Origin: Hofstenia miamia
Lineage: Eukaryota; Xenacoelomorpha; Acoela
Length of the DNA stretch: 64,000 nucleotides
Assembly: GCA_004352715.1 (NCBI GenBank)
Contig: SCFE01000049.1
Coordinates: 346,045 to 410,044, forward strand
Reading direction: 5' to 3'
Made by a program: the position numbers and the translations under genes. The notes under the pieces were generated by a model, which made no database searches, was not told where the DNA came from, and saw only the letters and a program-made list of their open reading frames with translations. Positions 1 through 11,348 of the stretch are shown here, piece after piece; position 1 is the stretch's first letter, and each line of letters starts with the position of its first letter.

Positions 1-9
1 CAACTAGTT

Positions 10-500
10 ATGTTAAATACCCTTCTGACATTCTTCAAACTAATCAGAAACCTACCACCTTATAATACGATTAAAATACCGGGATTTATTCATAAACAGA
101 ATTCAAGATCAAAGCTTTTTACATGCGTTAAGTATAAGAAGAACGTTTTAAAGAAATCCTTCATTAATGTCGCCATTCGAACCTGGAATTCGCTACCTAA
201 AGAAATTAAAAATATTGAAAAATTGAAACCTTTTAAAAAGCATTTACAAATCTTCCTTAAGCAAAAATATATTTCTGGAAAATCATGGCTAGGATACAAA
301 TTTTATAACAATGACTATACTATAACTCGTTATTAAAATAGTACTATAGTAATTTATCCATAGCCTGCAAGATTTCTTTTGTAATTTATGTGAATTGTAT
401 ATATGTGTTTTTGTGAATTTAATGACGCTATTCAAATAAATTATCAGTTATTTAATTGTTAACATTTATTTGAATAAAGATTCTCTTATCTTATCTTATC
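10..500 (+). pseudogene. LINE ORF2 C-terminal end with 3' tail
   Basis: The reading frame at 10-336 (108 codons) ends in a block reading INVAIRTWNSLPKEIK, the typical C-terminal region of ORF2 in CR1/Jockey-like non-LTR retrotransposons. The coding part runs off the left edge, so only the 3' end is present. After the stop comes a short AT-rich 3' UTR with AATAAA near 473 and a tail of (TCTTA)n units at about 481-504, as expected of a LINE that ends in a simple repeat. A motif near 425-470 recurs at the ends of other LINE copies in this window. The assignment to a LINE is firm; the clade is inferred from the look of the protein only. Confidence 0.65.
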
Positions 501-507
501 TTACATT

Positions 508-850
508 TCCTAAGATATTTGAACAACTATTATTCAGAAAAATTGTGGATTATCTAAACTCCGCCAAAATTTTATCGTAGCGACCGCATGTAGTCACAAA
601 CACAATTCCACCTGAGATCTAAATGAATGTTACAGACACTGTCCATGGTGGACAGTCCACCTTAATCCAAACAGTGATAATTGCACAGCAATGCCATTAA
701 TATACCTCAGCAAGGCAATTGACAGCATTGACCACCAGATCGTATGTACAAGACCTCTATGCCTATGGACTTATCAGTAACTTTACTTCCCTATACTAGG
801 TTGACAATATACGTCAATGGCATAGACCATTCTAGGGCAACCAAATGCCA
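508..850 (+). pseudogene. Decayed LINE reverse transcriptase fragment
   Basis: No long frame survives, but pieces of a reverse transcriptase can be read. Near 515-550 is a stretch translating like KIFEQLLFRKIVDYLN. Near 692-745 is a stretch like YLSKAIDSIDHQI, matching the LDLSKAFDSIDH block of LINE RTs. Several frameshifts and stops separate them. It starts right after the 3' tail of the previous LINE, so it is a separate older insertion. Too short and damaged to classify further. Confidence 0.45.
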
Positions 851-1239
851 TAAATGGCATTTTGGTGGTTTTTGGTCACAAAATTTCATTTTTAAATTTA
901 ATGTTTAATGCTAAATGTACACATTTTTGTGAAAATTTTTATGGGTTTCATGGTTTTTACGCCCCAGTCATATTTTTTGACAATTAATGGAGTAATTTAT
1001 AACAATGCAACGAACTGTGTCAATTTGATTGGTGCTTACAATCAACTAAAATTGCTCTATTTGTATTGCCTAAGAGGATTTGTTTTCATTTGGCATCTAT
1101 TACTTTTACCACATGTGAGGTCATTTTTCTATTCATTCCCTGTTAGAAAAAGAGGGAATTAACTGTAATTGAATACAGTTTTTCGCATCATAGGATCTTT
1201 TTTCTATAAACGGTAAATTACATTTTTATATTACTAACT
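851..1239. other. No gene recognised
   Basis: AT-rich stretch. An 84-codon frame at 908-1162 is hydrophobic and low-complexity and resembles nothing I know; I do not treat it as a gene. Confidence 0.4.
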
Positions 1240-1972
1240 ATGCTTGGGTTATGGCGAATATTTCGCCTAATTTATGTTATCGCTAATAACTCCTTTATTA
1301 AACCAAAATTCAATATTACTTATTTTAGAGATACCTTAACTGTATATAAACATAAGTTAAGAAACAGCATGAATACATGCAAGATATTTAAAAAATGGAT
1401 ATTCATTAAAACAAAACTTTATTCTACTTTCTAGTACTAACACGAACGTTGCTTATATCCGGCATCAAGTTAATCCCGGGCCTTTCAAAACTGATAATAT
1501 TTATGAATATTCCGAATTCTCAAACATAATGAATTCAATTAATTCCTTTAAATATATTTACATAAATTACAATGAAGTTTTTCTAAATTTAATATGCTAC
1601 AACGTTAGGAATGTACCTTTTTGCCTTAATAAACCCAAAAGAACTCCACCCTCTTTCTCTTTTCGTTTTGCAACAAAATATGAAATCATAAAGTCGATAA
1701 AATGTTTAAAAAATAAATCCAGTGGACCCTCTCTAATACCAATGTGGTTCCTAAAACTCTCATGTGACTTAATAGCTAAACCAATATGCTAAATTCTAAA
1801 GACATGTATAAAACACTTCTTTTTTTCCAGATAAATTAAAATGGGCAAATATAACACCATTATTTAAATGAAATGATCCCTCAGATTGCGTAAATTATAG
1901 ACCCATTTCGATCAGTTCTCAAATCAGCAAAATATTTGAACGAATTCTTTTTAAAATTCTTGCAGCAGCGAA
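1240..1972 (+). pseudogene. LINE fragment: linker and RT start
   Basis: The frame at 1240-1434 reads like the region between endonuclease and RT of LINEs (FRDTLTVYKHKLRNSMNTCK). The frame at 1529-1792 continues with EIIKSIKCLKNKSSGPSLIP, matching the conserved start of the RT domain, where a polymerase normally has KSxGPDxIP. Further frameshifted pieces follow at 1830-1960, including NYRPISISSQISKIFERIL, a canonical RT block. The fragment stops abruptly near 1972, where the endonuclease of another LINE begins. Same strand as its neighbours. Inactive: multiple stops and frameshifts. Confidence 0.6.
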
Positions 1973-4290
1973 CTCATAAACATTTGTTACAATCCTAATA
2001 AAAATTATATCTCTGATTTTTGCAAACACAAAATTGAAGAAATCGAATATGTCATTCTTAAAAATAAATGTATTAGTGTTCTTGGAGATTTTAATTCCAA
2101 TTATCTTAATTCTGCTGAATCAAAACTAATTGAACAAATTTGTGATATTCTTGATCTTCAAACTATTAATTAAACCAATCTAACTAGATTTTCTAATTTA
2201 ATAAATTATTTCTTATCCGACAGTTCCAATAAATATAAAACCTATATATTTAGTGATCACAATCTTTGCGTATATGTTAGTAACTATAAGTTGAAAGCTA
2301 AATATAGGAAACTTATTTATTCTAGGGATTTCAGTCATTTCAATGAGCAAAAATGTATAAAGTTGTCGAAGATCGTTGCTTTTGATCTTACCTATACTTT
2401 TAATGATGATCATCATCATTTTAAAGATGCGTGAAATCATCAAAGCCTTAGATGTAGTCGCACCGCTGCGAACCGAATTAATTAGCACTAAATAAACGCA
2501 GGTGATTAACCAACCCCACGATTCCGACTTGATTAAAGAATTGGTATTCAAAAAATAAGCTCTGAGCTTGCCAAATCGAATCCTATTAATCTTAATTGGA
2601 CTAATTATTAGGAGACTAAGCAATTAATCAAATGGAGCCACAATCAAATTATGAATCAAAGGTAAAGATTACTTCAAAGGCTAAAAAAATCTAACCAAAA
2701 ATGGAATTTTCTTAATAAAAGCATTGGGAAATCCAAAGGAACAAATATTAGTATTGAAGCAATTAAATATATAAATAGGACATACAAGAAAAAGATGGTT
2801 ATCGCAAATACTTTTAACAGAAATTTTGAAAATATGTTGTAAATAAGCTAGATAATAATAAATCTTGTGGTTCCAGTAACCTACCGTATTGGATAATTAA
2901 AAAATATTTTTACAATTTTATTGAATACCTGCTTGTAGCATTTAATCAAAGTATTATACATAGTGATTTTTCAATTTCTTTTAAAACAATCAGATATTTC
3001 ACCGTTATTTAAAAAAGGAGACCCACTAGATCCCATGAACGATCGACCAATTAGCATAACACACCTTTTCTAAAAAAATATTTGAAAAGCTTTTAGCTGC
3101 ACAAATATACAAGTTTATTAATGACAATCAAATTTTATCAAGTAATCAATTTAGATTTTGACCTAAATTCAGCGCATCTGATGCGATTTTATCAATCACA
3201 GAAAAAATTAAATTTAATTTAAATCAAAATTTTGTTTGAACCAGTAGCATTACTTGATTTAAGTAAAGCATTTAACTCAATGAATTTCGATATTATAAAA
3301 GAAAAATTTTAGTTACAAGATTTTGCAATTAATGCAATCGCAAGCAACGAGTAAAAATTGGCAACATTTTTTCAGAAAATACTATTACAAATTTAGTTTT
3401 ACCCCCCAAGAAACTGTACTAGGCCCCATTTTATTTTCACTATACGTAAATGATATTTCAAAATCCTTGGAAAACGGAAATTTATCAATACGCAAATAAT
3501 ACTTGCATATTATGAACAGCAAGAAATCCCTTTGAGGCAACCAGACATTTAACAAAAGATATTGGAAACCTCGTAACATATTTCAATTGTAATATACTAA
3601 AAAGCAATTCTGACAAAACTCAATTTATCATCTTTTCATCCAAAAAGCAAATAATTTACTGAAAATATTAATGTTAATGTTTGTGATACTGAAATTATTC
3701 AAAGCACATGTGTAAATTAGTTTGGTGTACTAATAGACAATGACTTAAAATTAGATAATTTTCTTTCCCAAAAATTAAAAAAGATGGCACTTGGAGTCAA
3801 ATATTTGTATAATCTACGTAATGCAGAAAACACCTTTCATGTAGAACTAATTAATTCATTTGTGCTGAGTCAAATTAATTACTGTGCATTTCTCTTTCAA
3901 AATATAACATCGCAAAAACGTTCATCACTATCAAAAATTTTTAACTGGTCATTTAGAACACTGGATTATATTGAAAAGCACGAGTTTATTACGCAATTAA
4001 GATCACCATATGATATTTTAGCCCCGAGTTACTTTATTCAGTATCAATCTCTATGTATGATTCATAAATATATTCCTGAATTAAGATCATTAAGTTTTCT
4101 CAATAATTACATTACAATCAATAAATGAAGTAAAGCACTTCTTTTTAGCATCAATAATCGTCAATATTCATTTTCTTTTAAATGTTCAATATTATGGAAT
4201 GACTTAAGTATTGATATAAAATGTTAAAAAAATTATAAACACTTCAAAATAAAATCAAACAAATTTTATTGAATAAACAAAAATTATTGG
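1973..4290 (+). pseudogene. Near full-length degenerate LINE (EN + RT)
   Basis: Starts inside an apurinic-like endonuclease domain: pieces near 2080-2270 read VLGDFNSNYLNS and IFSDHNLCVYV, the GDFN and SDHN blocks with catalytic Asp and His. RT blocks follow: IFEKLLAAQIYKFINDNQIL near 3080, SKAFNS near 3260, a degraded (V)LGPILFSLYVND near 3415, then DKTQFIIFSSKK near 3615. The thumb and C-terminal region is the best preserved part, an open 114-codon frame at 3784-4128 (LINSFVLSQINYCAFLFQN). The YxDD box is damaged (reads like YANNT). About 2.3 kb survive with many stops, so it is dead. Probably CR1/Daphne/Jockey-like; the clade needs a tree. Confidence 0.65.
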
Positions 4291-4387
4291 GCATAGATAA
4301 TAAACTCAATGCATAGTCAAATTATTTTTAAAAATGGCCTTTAATTAATAATGCATATGTAAATAGTTTTGGAAGTATTTTTGTCAT

Positions 4388-5880
4388 GTGTTCGTATGTA
4401 GACTTTATATACATATTAGCAATAAATTTGCTTTAACTCTTAATCAAATTAACAAGCATCTTTATAAACATGATCTCTACTCCAAACACAATAGGGTTCT
4501 TTTTCGTAAAGGTATTTCTGCGAGCGACGCCTTAGTACAAATTACAGAAAAATGGCGAATAATAAATTATAATGAATACTCAGAAATTGCTTGCTTAGAC
4601 CTCTCGAAAGCTTTCGATTCCATAGATCACAGTATCTTACTAAAAAAAAGTTAAATTTCTAGGTTTTTCTAATGACAGCGTAAGTCTCATCTCCAGTTAC
4701 TTATACAATCGTATGCAAAGAGTTAAAATTAATGAATCTTTTTCAGATTGGGTACGTACAAAAAATGGGGTTCCGCAGGGCGCAATTTTGGGTCCTTATT
4801 ATTTAATATTTACATAAATAATTTGTCCGAGCAAGTAACATGTGAAATCATACAATATATATGCAGATGACACCATATTATTTAATTCCAATCAATTTCC
4901 CGAAAAAGCGGTTCCAACTCTCGAAACAAACTATGCTTCTCTTGGTAAATATTTTGCTTCTATAAAACTAAGAGTAAATCCACTAAAAACTCAATTCTGT
5001 ATTGTTAAATCAAAAACTAAATCTACTGATACTTCAAGATACAAACTTAATTTCAACGGCATTCAAATAAAAAAGTTTGAGTCTTTTAAATACCTTGGAA
5101 TTATTTTTGACAAAAATCTAAATTTTGAAAAGCAACTAAATCATGTTATTAGAAAAATGACCATATTGATTAAAGCAATTAACCTTATTTCTCAAAAACT
5201 TCCAACTAAAGCAAAAATCCAATTAATATATGCTCTAATATTAAGTCATTTCAACTATACCAACATACTCTACACAGATATAAACCAAAAACTTCTCAGG
5301 AAATTCCAAGTGCAACTAAATTGGGCTATCAAAGTAGCAGTAAATATTCATAGCTTTAATAAGAATAATAAATATAGAAAAATTTCAAAATTATTTCTAC
5401 ATCCGCAATGCTACATCTATATAAATATCTTAACGACGTTCTTCAAAATAATAAATAATACTTTCCCATACAACAAAAATGACTTCCTTGCTGTAAAATT
5501 AGTCAATAAACAAAATATATGAACACGCAGAATTGAACCTATTCGGTATAAGAAGCGAATAATGAAAATTCATTTCTAAACACAGCTATAAATATATGGA
5601 ATGAATTACCAAAATATATTAAACAAATAAGTAGATTAAGAAACTTTAAAATGGATATTAAAAAATATTTTTGCACTTATAATATAAAAAAACTGAAATG
5701 GTTATAAATTTAATAATCCTGATTACTCTATTAATAGAAACTAGCAATCGCCATAACTCACGTTAACCACAACTTTTATTTGTAAATATCTTCTTTTTTT
5801 AGTTTAGTTTTGTATTACTTTCTTGACGCTTTCAGAATTTGTTATCAGTATTTCTATTTATTGTTAAAACAATTTCTGAA
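4388..5880 (+). pseudogene. LINE reverse transcriptase, best preserved copy
   Basis: Two frames cover most of a LINE RT. 4388-4654 holds FRKGISASDALVQITEKW and LDLSKAFDSIDHSILL. After a frameshift, around 4750-4800, comes NGVPQGAILGP. 4842-5522 (226 codons) carries the catalytic IYADDTILF box (residues about 6-14 of that frame), then KTQFCIVKSK, FKYLGIIFDKNLNFEKQL and the thumb LILSHFNYTNILY. Degraded C-terminal sequence runs to about 5700, followed by a 3' UTR with the motif TTGACGCTTTCAGAATT near 5823. The first palm Asp and the YADD box are intact, but two frameshifts and a missing endonuclease make this copy inactive. Confidence 0.7.
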
Positions 5881-6252
5881 TATTGATTTTTCTTCTTCTT
5901 CTAAAGAAGATGCTGGATTGACTCAACCACCTCATCCAGTTTTTAGTCATTAGAAACGTTGGTTAAATGCTGCATCATATTATACTAATTATTTTCTAAT
6001 GCGAAAACAATTCTAGATTCCCTAAGCTGGAATCTTAGTCATCAAAGCTAAGAAAATTGACAATGGCATATTTGGTGAATTGTTTGAATTTTAATACAAT
6101 TGAGCAAAATTGATAAACATTTTTTAAAATGTGATTTAACAACATTTAATCGTTTTGGTATTTATAATTGTCATTAAAACGCATTCTTTCACTTATAAAT
6201 GCTATTTTTTGCAATTTATAAGTGCTATTTTCTAATGCTATTTTTTCATATA
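5881..6252. other. No gene recognised
   Basis: AT-rich sequence between the LINE 3' end and the MITE. It contains short internal duplications of the type TTATAAGTGCTATTTT near 6190-6245 and no coding potential. Confidence 0.4.
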
Positions 6253-6455
6253 CAGGGTGCCCATAAATTCTGGAAACAAATATTTTAATCAATTTCTCCA
6301 CCGTCCAAATATGAGAGCTTTTTCCGGATGAAGTACATTAAATTTTCAAGTCATCTGCTATCATCAGATATGAACATCCTTTATAGCCAAAGAGAACTAT
6401 CAGTTAACTCTTTTTTGAGCTATGGTATCCTGTGTCAGACTTTACAGACACCCTG
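6253..6455. mobile_element. Mariner-type MITE (203 bp, TA target)
   Basis: Imperfect terminal inverted repeats: the left end reads CAGGGTGCCCATAAATTCTG and the reverse complement of the right end reads CAGGGTGTCTGTAAAGTCTG. Both ends abut TA (6251-6252 and 6456-6457), the target duplication of Tc1/mariner elements. The interior of about 160 bp has no open frame. This is a small non-autonomous element that would need a transposase supplied elsewhere. CAGGGTG ends are common among mariner-like elements of invertebrates. Confidence 0.65.
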
Positions 6456-7585
6456 TATATTTGTCATTTTCGCGATTTTAGGTGCTATTTTCCATTTGCT
6501 CTAGCCAATACTTGAGAGTATGCAAATATTATCAATATTCATAGCTGACAAAAATGTAAAAAGTGATATGAACTTCTTTAAAAATGTTGCAATCAAAATC
6601 TACTTACATCCACAAGAAAAAAAGTGAGTATAATCCAATGAAGTACTCAAATATTTGAATTTTGCTGAAGTTTATTGCAAAGAAAATATGATCAGTGAAT
6701 GTAGATATTCATTATTTACATGAACTAATCCGCCTTTTGAATGATATTCATTTGTACGATGAATTTGTCTTTAGTAATTTTCTTTATGAGTGGCTTCAAA
6801 TCAGATCCCATTGAACAATTTAACAGTATTTTAGTTCTGAATTATAAACCCAGTGAATACATTAACCAATTTTATGTTGCCATTTTCGTTTTATCTTCGA
6901 GTAAAATACAGCATGGACGTTTTTTGCCCCCTGAATAATATGATGTAAATCATATTCTCTGCGAATTAAATGATTTAGATGTAGAAATATGGAAACTTAA
7001 AGTACTTAGAACATTGAAAAGGTAATTCAAGAATAATCTACTAAGTCATCAATCTAGCGAAAATAAGCCTTTGTTCAATTTGTATAAGTTGGTTGTTTTT
7101 GAAGTTTGTAGTTTTTTTTGAAATTTTATTTTTGTAAGCATGTCTATATTCAATTTTTAGAACTTTCCTGCGTTTAAAATGAATAACAAAAATTTCCCAA
7201 GCGTCTATTATTGAATATTTAAAGCTAAAATTGAGGTGTTCTTTGACAGTTGGTAACATTGACAATTCTGTTCAACTACATATTTACAAAACTAATAACT
7301 GCTACTATTTATTTAATCTCACTACTAATTGGCAATTGTAAATACTTCACAGTGTCTTCAATGATTAACAAGCTTACTTGGTGCAATGCCCTTTAAAACA
7401 TCAACATTTTAAAGTGAATACATTTAGATATTTCCAATTTTGTGTATCCTTTGAAATTCCGTATTATCTACTATTTCTGAGTAATAATTTAAAAAACTCA
7501 AATTGAATAAGCACATATCTAAAAGCATCTCAACTTACAAATTGTTATTATTAGTGAAATATTATTTGTTTGTTCTATTATATTC
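6456..7585. other. No gene recognised
   Basis: About 1.1 kb of AT-rich sequence. Frames at 6741-6938 (+) and 7041-7265 (-) are short and match no family I know. A decayed reading such as DIHYLHELIRLLNDIHLYDEF near 6700 hints at an old unknown protein remnant, but I cannot name it. Confidence 0.4.
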
Positions 7586-7640
7586 CGTATTTCTTGGCGC
7601 TTTCAGAATTGTTACCAATCAGTATTTATTATTATCTCTT
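7586..7640 (+). repeat. LINE 3'-terminal motif remnant
   Basis: The sequence near 7590-7635 (TTTCTTGGCGCTTTCAGAATT, then CAGTATTTATTATT) closely resembles the 3' end of the LINE at 5820-5872 and more weakly that at 425-470. It is probably a 5'-truncated LINE tail. It lies directly beside the restriction-endonuclease LINE fragment on the opposite strand. Confidence 0.45.
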
Positions 7641-8130
7641 ACTTCGCACAGCTTCATGCTGGTATTCCTCTCAGCTCGGGGAACTCACCAGTTCCCAGGG
7701 AGTCTGAGAGCTTTCCTCAGGACTCTAGCGGTTCCTAACAATGCTGCCTTCTTTGCCACCGCTCCTCTCCACTTTGGTACTCCTAACTCCTCCAAGTATC
7801 ACTTATGCTTTTTACTCACTGCTCCTAGTGCTCCTACAACTACCGGGACTACTTCAACCTTCCTTAACTTCCACAGCCTTTCTATTTCCTCTGCCAACTC
7901 TCTGTACTTGGCTATCTTCTCTTTCTCCTTGCTTTCTACATTTCTGTTCTTTGGCACTGCTATGTCTATCACTGTTCCTAATCTTTTCTCTTTGTCTACC
8001 ACTACTATGTCTGGCCTCCGTGCTTCTATCACCTTGCTTGTCTATATGTTGAAGTCCCACAGTATCGTAACCTTCTCATTTTCTATGACACCCTTTGGTT
8101 TGTGCTCATACCACTTGTCTCCTGCTTATT
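7641..8130 (-). pseudogene. LINE 3' end with restriction-like endonuclease
   Basis: Read on the - strand, 8120 down to 7641 encodes the C-terminal part of a LINE ORF with a PD-(D/E)XK-type endonuclease. It has WYEHKPKGVIENEKVTILWD, then IEARRPDIVVVDKEKRLG and TVIDIAVPKNRNV, then KVEVVPVVVGALGAV. The RPD...D...DIAVP pattern is the endonuclease core that such elements (R2-, NeSL- and related LINEs) use to nick target DNA before reverse transcription. The clean frame is 8032-7799 (77 codons); stops and frameshifts flank it on both sides. RT and zinc-finger regions are absent, as expected of a 5'-truncated insertion. Unusually GC-rich for the window. The 231-codon + strand frame here is its antisense shadow. 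Confidence 0.7.
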
Positions 8131-8199
8131 ATTATTATTTATTTTTAAAATCATTTGCAGATAAAATCAATACAAATGAAGTGTTAAAAACTTATTAGG

Positions 8200-11022
8200 A
8201 TTTCAAAAACAGTATGTTCTTCATAAATTAATATTGGCTGTTGGAAGTGATTGATGTCTTTTGTAATTTAAATGTGATTTTTCTTGGTTGGCCAATTCCC
8301 AAATATTTTTTTCCCTTTTACCTTCATATAGTTAAATGTGATATTTAATCGAAGATGCTATCGAAAATATATCCCATTGCACACAAAATTTCTCAATATG
8401 TATTTTTCTTCTTCCTGATCTTAGATTGTGAAATGATGCTAAGTAAACCAAAAGCACATAGACTTGCAGAAAACTCCAGACCACATTAAATTAGCTTTTT
8501 AAAAATGGAGATTTTTAAGCTTTACACTTTGCTATTTAGACACAAATATGAATATATTGACTAATGATTAAGTTACATTATTAGCTAACATTTAGAGAAC
8601 AAATACAGTAACCAAACATGTGGACCTATATTGAAATTTTAGAGTCAAGTAGGTTCGCAGTCGCATCAGTCAAAATACCGTGCCATCGGTTCGGTATTGT
8701 TATGACAATTTCAAAATCAGTTGTATATTTGCTATATAATGAAGAATATTATGATAAAGTCTCTAGTAGCTATGATTAACAAATTGGGAAAATAAATAGA
8801 CTAACTCATCATAACCTATGGAATTTTTGTGAATTAACTTAAGTTTGATGAATGTCCCTTATTCTTGCCACACAGTACACACACCGCTAAATACAATATA
8901 ATACTGATAGATTTTTGTGCAGACCTCGTGGAAATGATAATTTTGAATAATTCCAAAATACTATTGTTGTTTATACTATAGGTTTGGTAAAATACAATTA
9001 TATGTTGCAGTCAACTACAAAATACATGATTTTACAGATTATACCTTCTATGTAAATCACTATTTTATTCAATTTCAAACTAATTAGATATTCATTCAGA
9101 ATCAGTGTAAGAATAAAAATTAAATAAATTATAAAGTTCAATCTTACAACATGCCTATATTATGCATTAATATATTTAACTAAGTAAGTGAAAAAATGGT
9201 AATGGCACAGAATTTTTATTGCCTAGTGTACTTTCATTGCAATGGCGTTAGGTAATATAGACCTATTAATGCATGACGTTCAACAAAAATACATAAATCT
9301 GCATAGACTTATGATAATTATTAAAAATTTTTATGAAAAAAACCAATACAAGGATAGATATACGAAAAATATTTGATACAAGAAGTACATACACAAAGTT
9401 TTTTTAGCAAAATACATACACTAAGCGAAAAAATGCTGTATATGACACTACTTTGTTTCGGCATCGGTAGGTTCCTGGGCTTCCTAAGTTGTACTTACGG
9501 GACCAGACTGTACTTGGGCCAAGTTGTTACGAGGCCCAGCTGGGTTGGGCCTAAAAATTAATTCTTATTTGCATCTCGGATCTGGAATTCTTAAATATGT
9601 GCCTCTCTGTTCTAACAATTTATATTGGGTCATTAAAAATTGCGAGATTTTCATTTTAGTTGAAGTAAATTTTCATTCGTTATTTGAAAACATGGGACAC
9701 TTCTATTTTATGTCAAAGAGCAGTGTAAAAAAGTTTACTACACTATAAACTAAAAAACATATATACCAAATTTAGCTTTCTAGTTTCAATTTATTTCGAA
9801 ATAGTAAAATATCTTGCTGCCAATTCTCTCGGATCCACTAAGAAAAGATCTAATTCAAATAATAGAGAATACCTATTTACTGCGTTTAACTAATATATGA
9901 TAATGACTTGCACGTATTTTTTAGTCAGGGCAGGATTTTAAGATCAGGTCTATCAGGAATAATCAGGTTAGATAAGGTTTGTGGCTTCGTAATTCAGATA
10001 TAAATCAAAACAGGATCAGAATCAGGTTTGAAAGTACCCATGTTGCTTGATGATCTCATATTATTTTGGTATTATTATGTGGAAAAAAAACCAAAATTCA
10101 TTGAATAAGATTTGATATATAACTATGGTTTTTTATCTATACAAGCATGATTTGGGCAGAATAGCTATAGTAATAGCAAAGAATTTCTGCAATAATGAGA
10201 TAGAGTATGTAGGATTTGAATAGCAAATTTCAGCGCAAAGGCAATGTAAATATAAATGATTTTACTCTGAAATTTTCAGAACATTGATTTATAGATGGTG
10301 TTCGGTTTATGCAATGAAATCTTCGAAATTTGAGCTTCCTTTTGGCCAATTTTCATATAAACTTCAATAGCTTTTATTTCAGTTCATCTCTTTCTTGCAT
10401 ATTTTTTTCATGCACTTACAAATCTGCAAAGTATATAGGGACCTATACATTCCAAATATATACATATTTACAAATTACAAATACACAAAAATACAACAAA
10501 ATAAAAATAAACTAACCTACAGATTAAAAATAAAAATTTTAAAAAAAAATATTAATATTTATATTGTATATATTTTCATACAAGTATTCCATCAGCAAAT
10601 TAAAAGTTGCGCATGTCATTTTGTGACCATCATAGTACATGACACTCGTAAGATTTATCCTTGCTTTTTGGTACAATATTTTTTTCGAATTATATATATT
10701 CTATTATATATGATTTACGAATTTTTTTGAAATTCAATTTTCAAAATTCGAAGAGAAGAGTTTTCACGCCTAGTGTTGAACTACTTTTTGATGGTGAACT
10801 CGGAGTCTAGTTTATGCACAACCTCAAATCATGACTTTTCAAGAAATGTATCAAAGGAAGAAATTAGGCTCATTTAATAATTTGAGAAATACTATCTTCA
10901 ATTTGCTATTTTAATACATTAGTGAGAAAATGAAACAATAAATTCTGACGTTTCTTTATCATCGTTTCTTTATCACATTGAACTTGTGAACAGGACGTGT
11001 ACAACTTGTTTAAATAAAACAA
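8200..11022. other. 2.8 kb without recognised gene
   Basis: AT-rich DNA upstream of transporter A. Two local oddities stand out. A GC-richer patch lies near 9466-9558, with repeated GGGCC/GGCCC words. A patch near 9925-10030 carries several ATCAGG/ATCAGGTT words. Frames at 9373-9748 and 10330-10730 are short, AT-driven and unrecognised. The 5' flank of the transporter (about 10940-11022) has no clear core promoter; two copies of CGTTTCTTTATCA occur at about 10949-10975. Confidence 0.4.
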
Positions 11023-11297
11023 ATGAATCGTCTAACAGCGTATCTTGGTTTATTAGGCTTAGGTTTTGTTTTCTTTTCAGAAGGAGTAAATGAATCTATT
11101 ATTGGACCTATCTACCCATTGCGTGCAATGAACACTCATGGAACTTCACAAACAGTAGTCGCATTTACTCTAGCCATGTACACAATTGGTCAATTTACTT
11201 CTTCATTTATTTTATTGACGTTAAATATTAAAAACTACATCAGAATAGTTTTCATTCTGGCTGCTATCATGTCTGCCATTTCAATGACAATGTTTGG
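11023..11297 (+). CDS. SLC18B1-like MFS transporter A, exon 1
   Basis: First coding exon of a two-exon major facilitator superfamily membrane transporter. It encodes residues 1-91 plus two bases of a codon and spans the first three membrane helices (about residues 6-25, 44-66 and 71-90). The block EGVNESIIGPIYPL (residues 20-33), at the end of helix 1, matches the SLC18B1 (vesicular polyamine transporter-like) family better than sugar or drug transporters. The usual MFS motif A is not obvious. ATG 11023 is chosen because paralog B aligns from the same Met and no in-frame ATG precedes it. The exon ends at G|GTATGT (donor 11298), leaving phase 2, and joins the exon at 15317 to give 425 aa. MFS assignment is strong; the exact substrate is unknown. 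Confidence 0.75.
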
Positions 11298-11321
11298 GTA
11301 TGTTTATTAAAATATTATATG

Positions 11322-11348
11322 CATATATATACATATATATATATATAT
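11322..11348. repeat. (TA)n microsatellite at Tc1 left end
   Basis: Short run of TA units directly touching the left end of the Tc1 remnant. Confidence 0.8.

Noticed and set aside
2213-2623. 136-codon - strand frame
   Set aside because: Antisense of the LINE endonuclease region on the + strand, which shows GDFN and SDHN motifs.
7503-8198. 231-codon + strand frame, hydrophobic and Ser/Leu-rich
   Set aside because: It is the antisense of the well-conserved - strand restriction-like endonuclease of a LINE.
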